In this document: piece by piece, positions 60,772 through 64,000 of the stretch
How positions within the stretch are numbered: position 1 is the stretch's first letter
Layout of the letters: the number at the start of each line of letters is the position of its first letter
Source of the DNA: Lachnospiraceae bacterium
GTDB taxonomy: Bacteria; Bacillota; Clostridia; Lachnospirales; Lachnospiraceae
Assembly (NCBI GenBank): GCA_902363135.1
Contig: CABIZF010000012.1
Location: 1-64,000 of the forward strand
Length of the DNA stretch: 64,000 nt
Direction: 5' to 3'
The notes under the pieces: generated by a model
What the model saw: the letters and a program-made list of their open reading frames with translations, nothing else
Told to the model about the DNA's origin: nothing
Database searches by the model: none
Program-made: the position numbers and the translations under genes

Positions 60772-61806
60772 CTATGGCCTCCACTGTACCGGACCGTCCG
60801 GATACAGATCACACGCGCGGAACAGATTGCCTACCTCACAGCGGTACTCGTTCAGGCTGGAGGTCTTACGAAGCTTTTTGGCATATGGTTCGCTCCCTTC
60901 GAAAGAGTGCACCAGATAGCTCCAGAGCTCCTTCATATGAAAAATCGCATTCTTATCCTCATCAAAAATCTCCCGGTACTGCCGGAAAATTGTATCGTGG
61001 AAGGCACGCAGCTCCTGCTTGCCTGTTCTGTAAATTTCAGATCCGGACTGTTCCATACCATTCTCTTTTCTGTCTGAATCTTCTCCCGTTTTCTGAGCAT
61101 GCTCAAGTGACTTCAGTCTTTGCATCAGTCCCGGATCTGCGAGCACGCCGCGGCCGATCATCACGCGCTCCACCTGTGGGAAACGCGCCCGGAACTGCTC
61201 ATAATCACGCACGATAAACAGATTGCCATTGTAGCAGACGGGATGTTTGCTCATCGCAAGCAGCTCGCTAAATACATCCAGGTGTGGCTCTCCCTTATAG
61301 TATTCTTTTCGCGTGCGCGGATGGATGATTACCTCGGAAACCGGGTACTGATTATAAATCTTCATCAGCATATACCCTTCTTCCGGACGCTCGATCCCGA
61401 TCCGCGTTTTGACAGAAATGCGCAGATCCGTATCCCGAAAAATCTGATCCAGAAAACAATCCAGCTTCTCTACATCCGCAAGCATGCCTGCGCCGCGTCC
61501 ACCTGCCACCACTGTGCCGGACGGACAGCCCAGATTCAGGTTTACTTCCTCATACCCATACTCCGCCAGCGCCTTTGCCGTCTCCACGAAGCGCACCGGA
61601 TCGCTCGTCAGAATCTGCGGAACGAGCTCCTTTACCTGATTATTCTCGGGAAGAATGTCCCGCAGCTCCTTTTTTCGCAGTGCATGCTTCTGATCCGGCA
61701 CAATGAACGGCGTAAAGTATCGATCCGTCCCAGGGAAATACGCATCTAGCGCATTTCGGAAAATATAGCCGGTCACCCCCTCCAGCGGGGCAAGGTAAAA
61801 TTTCAT
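60772..61806 (-). CDS. tRNA-dihydrouridine synthase (Dus family)
   Basis: A 344-residue FMN-dependent enzyme reducing uridines in tRNA D-loops. The N-terminal TIM barrel starts MKFYLAPLEGVTGYIFRNA, with the active-site cysteine in NLGCPSGTVVAGGRGAGML and flavin-binding KTRIGIE and VMIGRGVLADPGL. A helical tRNA-binding domain (about 245-344) follows. GGAG precedes the ATG. It has an unusual charged insertion (about 232-255). Confidence 0.9.
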   Translation of the reverse strand: MKFYLAPLEGVTGYIFRNALDAYFPGTDRYFTPFIVPDQKHALRKKELRDILPENNQVKELVPQILTSDPVRFVETAKALAEYGYEEVNLNLGCPSGTVVAGGRGAGMLADVEKLDCFLDQIFRDTDLRISVKTRIGIERPEEGYMLMKIYNQYPVSEVIIHPRTRKEYYKGEPHLDVFSELLAMSKHPVCYNGNLFIVRDYEQFRARFPQVERVMIGRGVLADPGLMQRLKSLEHAQKTGEDSDRKENGMEQSGSEIYRTGKQELRAFHDTIFRQYREIFDEDKNAIFHMKELWSYLVHSFEGSEPYAKKLRKTSSLNEYRCEVGNLFRACDLYPDGPVQWRP

Positions 61807-61837
61807 TCTTCGTCAATCTCCTGTTCTTTTTACTTTG

Positions 61838-61896
61838 AACGCAGATAAGCATTCCCCCGCTTCAAGTGCGCGGAGCACTAAGCGATGGGTGTGAGG
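61838..61896 (-). repeat. Dispersed intergenic repeat C, copy 2 (inverted)
   Basis: Reverse complement of 15245-15303 with few differences, directly upstream of the dus gene. Confidence 0.7.
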
Positions 61897-61937
61897 AGAT
61901 GCTTATGTCAGCGGGAGTTGATGGCTGCCACCGACAG

Positions 61938-62024
61938 ATCGCGAAGCGACTGCGTTCATGAACAAGTAGCGAAGCCAGGCCCTGTCAGCAGAGCTGCAGG
62001 GATGGGTTGCGAATGTCCGCTTTA
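61938..62024 (-). repeat. Dispersed intergenic repeat A, copy 3 (inverted)
   Basis: Reverse complement of repeat A (12028-12114, 28338-28424). With repeat C it fills the 326-bp gap between dus and the FGGY kinase; I see nothing else there. Confidence 0.8.
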
Positions 62025-62132
62025 AAAGCGGGACAGCACATATTGTACCACCCCGCCACTATTTCTTTCAAACCAGATTTTCTTTGTCACCCTGCGGTCA
62101 ATCATCCCTGCTCGCTACACGTAACAGATATT

Positions 62133-63740
62133 TTATCTCAGCGCCTCTACTGCTGCGCGCTCGATCGGCAGTCCCGCTTTGTAGCGCTCGATAAATGCGT
62201 CAAAGCCTGCCACATCTGCCGGGTTCGGCTGCATCTCGCTGCCTGCGCTTCCTCCGAATACCTTGTCTGCCAGGAACTGATCCAGCGTCTCACCGTCTGC
62301 CTTATTTACCATGTAGGAAGCCAGCAGTGCGATACCCCATGCGCCGCCTTCTCCTGCCGTCTCCATGACAGATACCGGAGAATTCAGTGCTGCAGCAAGA
62401 ATACCCTGTCCTACGCCTTTTGTCTTGAAGAGTCCGCCATGGCCATAGATCTTGTCAATCTTCACGTCCTCATTCTTCAGCAGGATATCAAAACCAACCT
62501 TGAGCGCACCAAGAGAGGTGAACAGATTTACCCGCATGAAGTTTGCCAGATTGAACTTGCTGTCCGGCTTGCGCACGAAGAGCGGACGGCCCTCATTGAA
62601 GCCTGTGATGTGCTCACCGGAGAAGTAGTTGTATGCCAACAGTCCGCCACAGTCTGCATCCCCTTCCAGAGCCTTATTGTACAGGGTACCAAAGAGCTTG
62701 TTCATATCGACTTCGATGCCAAATGCCTCGGAGAACTCCCTGAAAATGCCAACCCATGCGTTCAGATCAGAGGTACAGTTGTTGCAGTGTACCATTGCGA
62801 CCTGGTGTCCGGCCGGAGTCGTCACGATATCAATCGCCTCATACGGCTTGGACAGATCCTTCTCCAGAACAATCATACCAAATACAGATGTACCGGCGGA
62901 TACGTTACCGGTGCGGACTGCTACGCTGTTCGTCGCTGCCATTCCGGTACCTGCATCACCTTCCGGCGGGCAAAGCGGAATGCCGGCCTGAAGCTTTCCG
63001 GATACATCGAGCAGCTTTGCGCCCTCTGCAGTCAGACGTCCTGCATCATCGCCTGCCACGAGTACCTTCGGGAATATCTCGCGCAGCTTCCAGCCAAAGC
63101 CCTTCGGAGCTACGAGCTCATCAAACTTCTGTACCATCTGCTCATTGTAATCCTTCGTCGCCGTATCGATCGGGAACATACCGGATGCCTCGCCGACACC
63201 GGCTACCTTCTCGCCGGTCAGCTGCCAGTGCAGATACTCTGCAAGTGTAGATACGAATACGATATCCTTCACATGCTCCTCACCATTTAAGATCGCCTGG
63301 TACAGATGTGCGATCGTCCATCTCTGCGGGATATGGAAATTGAACTTCTCAGACAGCACATCGGAAGCCTCTTCCGTGATGGTGTTTCTCCAGGTGCGGA
63401 ACGGTACGAGAAGCTTTCCGTCCTTATCAAATGGCATGTAGCCATGCATCATGGCGCTGAATCCGATCGCTGCCAGATTCGTCAGCTCCACATCATACGT
63501 TTTCTTTACATCCTCTGCCAGCTTTGCGTAGCTGTCCTGCAGTCCTGTCCAGATCGCATCCAGGCTGTACGTCCAGATACCGTCTACCAGCTGATTTTCC
63601 CAGTCATGTGCGCCGGAAGCGATCGGTGCATTCGTCTCATCTACAAGCACCGCCTTGATTCTTGTGGAACCAAGCTCTATACCGAGCACGGCCTTTCCAG
63701 CTGCAATCGTCTCTCTTATTCTGCTTACATCCAAACCCAT
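62133..63740 (-). CDS. FGGY-family sugar kinase, ribulokinase-like
   Basis: A 535-residue two-domain carbohydrate kinase. The N-terminal phosphate-binding [15 protein letters not shown], the central [31 protein letters not shown] and the C-terminal [22 protein letters not shown] match the long clostridial FGGY kinases found with arabinose genes, which phosphorylate L-ribulose or a related ketose. GGAGG precedes the ATG. The gene cut by the window edge lies upstream on the same strand. Confidence 0.85.
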   Translation of the reverse strand: MGLDVSRIRETIAAGKAVLGIELGSTRIKAVLVDETNAPIASGAHDWENQLVDGIWTYSLDAIWTGLQDSYAKLAEDVKKTYDVELTNLAAIGFSAMMHGYMPFDKDGKLLVPFRTWRNTITEEASDVLSEKFNFHIPQRWTIAHLYQAILNGEEHVKDIVFVSTLAEYLHWQLTGEKVAGVGEASGMFPIDTATKDYNEQMVQKFDELVAPKGFGWKLREIFPKVLVAGDDAGRLTAEGAKLLDVSGKLQAGIPLCPPEGDAGTGMAATNSVAVRTGNVSAGTSVFGMIVLEKDLSKPYEAIDIVTTPAGHQVAMVHCNNCTSDLNAWVGIFREFSEAFGIEVDMNKLFGTLYNKALEGDADCGGLLAYNYFSGEHITGFNEGRPLFVRKPDSKFNLANFMRVNLFTSLGALKVGFDILLKNEDVKIDKIYGHGGLFKTKGVGQGILAAALNSPVSVMETAGEGGAWGIALLASYMVNKADGETLDQFLADKVFGGSAGSEMQPNPADVAGFDAFIERYKAGLPIERAAVEALR

Positions 63741-63850
63741 TTTCAGATCCTCCTACTTATTCGCTCTGCAAAAATCACAGTTTTTGTCGTCTATTCATTA
63801 TAACATTCTTTTTTCCTCTATGCATCTGTTTTTTGTATAAATACTACAAA

Positions 63851-63889
63851 ATTCCCACTACGACCTTTTCAGATCGCAGCGGGAATCCG
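63851..63889 (-). terminator. Terminator after the truncated edge gene
   Basis: ATTCCCGCTGCGA pairs with TCGTAGTGGGAAT over 13 positions including two G-U pairs, followed on the minus strand by TTTTG. Confidence 0.82.
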
Positions 63890-63898
63890 CTTCCTTCA

Positions 63899-64000
63899 CT
63901 ACTGATTTTTCTTTGTCCCCGGGAGCGCTCCGAAGCGCACCTTGATATACTCCTCAATCGCTTCCATAGTCCCCTCAAAGCCAAGACGTTCACTGTTCAG
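63899..64000 (-). CDS. C-terminal end of an unidentified gene (partial)
   Basis: 33 codons then TAG at 63901-63899, reading ...ERLGFEGTMEAIEEYIKVRFGALPG...NQ. The 5' part is outside the window. I do not recognise the family. A terminator follows at once, so it is the last gene of its transcript; the kinase gene beyond may have its own promoter. Confidence 0.7.
   Translation of the reverse strand: MNSERLGFEGTMEAIEEYIKVRFGALPGTKKNQ

Noticed and set aside
62007..63290. 427-codon open frame antisense to the FGGY kinase
   Set aside because: Shadow of the kinase gene, beginning in a dispersed repeat.
1..64000. CRISPR array
   Set aside because: No set of short regularly spaced direct repeats was seen; the repeats present are dispersed and palindromic.

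Overview
The window looks like a chromosomal segment from a gut Firmicute of the Lachnospiraceae type (Blautia, Roseburia or Dorea-like). The evidence is mid-GC host DNA, strong Gram-positive ribosome binding sites, MecA, clostridial AraC-type regulators, and many CUT1 sugar ABC systems and glycoside hydrolases. The species cannot be fixed from the sequence alone.

Layout, left to right. 0-12.9 kb is housekeeping and envelope: a transposase remnant at the edge, a GH18-like wall protein, mecA, an SGNH/MBOAT acyltransferase pair, an acyl-CoA carboxyltransferase, cls, hflX, a TPR lipoprotein and mscS. 13.0-18.1 kb is an L-rhamnose operon (rhaB-rhaA-rhaD, minus strand) with a divergent AraC regulator. 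rhaB is interrupted by one in-frame amber codon. 18.5-28.3 kb holds two tandem tRNA-Pro(CGG) genes and an AT-richer integrated element of about 9.6 kb. 28.4-31.6 kb has an alpha/beta hydrolase, a HAD phosphatase, a YafQ/DinJ-type toxin-antitoxin pair and a RelA/SpoT-domain protein. 31.7-40.7 kb is a minus-strand fucose-type operon: ABC importer, AraC regulator, a GH151/GH42-like hydrolase, an allulose/tagatose-type 3-epimerase and fucI. 41-47 kb has an RmlD-like reductase, a dicarboxylate symporter, TauE/SafE with MarR, MATE and DUF1653. 47-54 kb is a second oligosaccharide ABC operon with a five-bladed-propeller hydrolase and a membrane-anchored AraC sensor. 54-64 kb has a DUF3783 protein, leuS, AraC with a divergent GH127 beta-L-arabinofuranosidase, a tRNA-dihydrouridine synthase, a ribulokinase-like FGGY kinase and a gene cut by the window edge.

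The most interesting part is the integrated element. It sits in the 3' half of the second tRNA-Pro gene, with a 44-bp att repeat that starts exactly at the anticodon loop. It encodes a tyrosine integrase, a small excisionase-like protein, an FtsK/TcpA-like ATPase and a Rep with all the motifs of eukaryotic CRESS-DNA virus Reps (HUH endonuclease plus SF3 helicase). About 110 bp upstream of rep is a perfect 10-bp stem with a 9-nt loop. On the rep-coding strand it displays TAGTATTAC, the nonanucleotide used as the rolling-circle nick site in circovirus-type genomes. The element therefore looks like a CRESS-type rolling-circle plasmid made integrative, and possibly transferable by an FtsK-like pump in the manner of actinomycete AICEs. 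It also carries a SprT-like metalloprotease, a Cro/CI regulator, a secreted Ig-like (BIG2) protein, a 121-bp palindrome and a structured leader with a three-codon ORF.

A family of dispersed, hairpin-rich intergenic repeats recurs at many gene ends and creates spurious ORFs. The carbohydrate genes suggest a specialist on plant and host deoxyhexoses (rhamnose, fucose) and arabinose-containing glycans.
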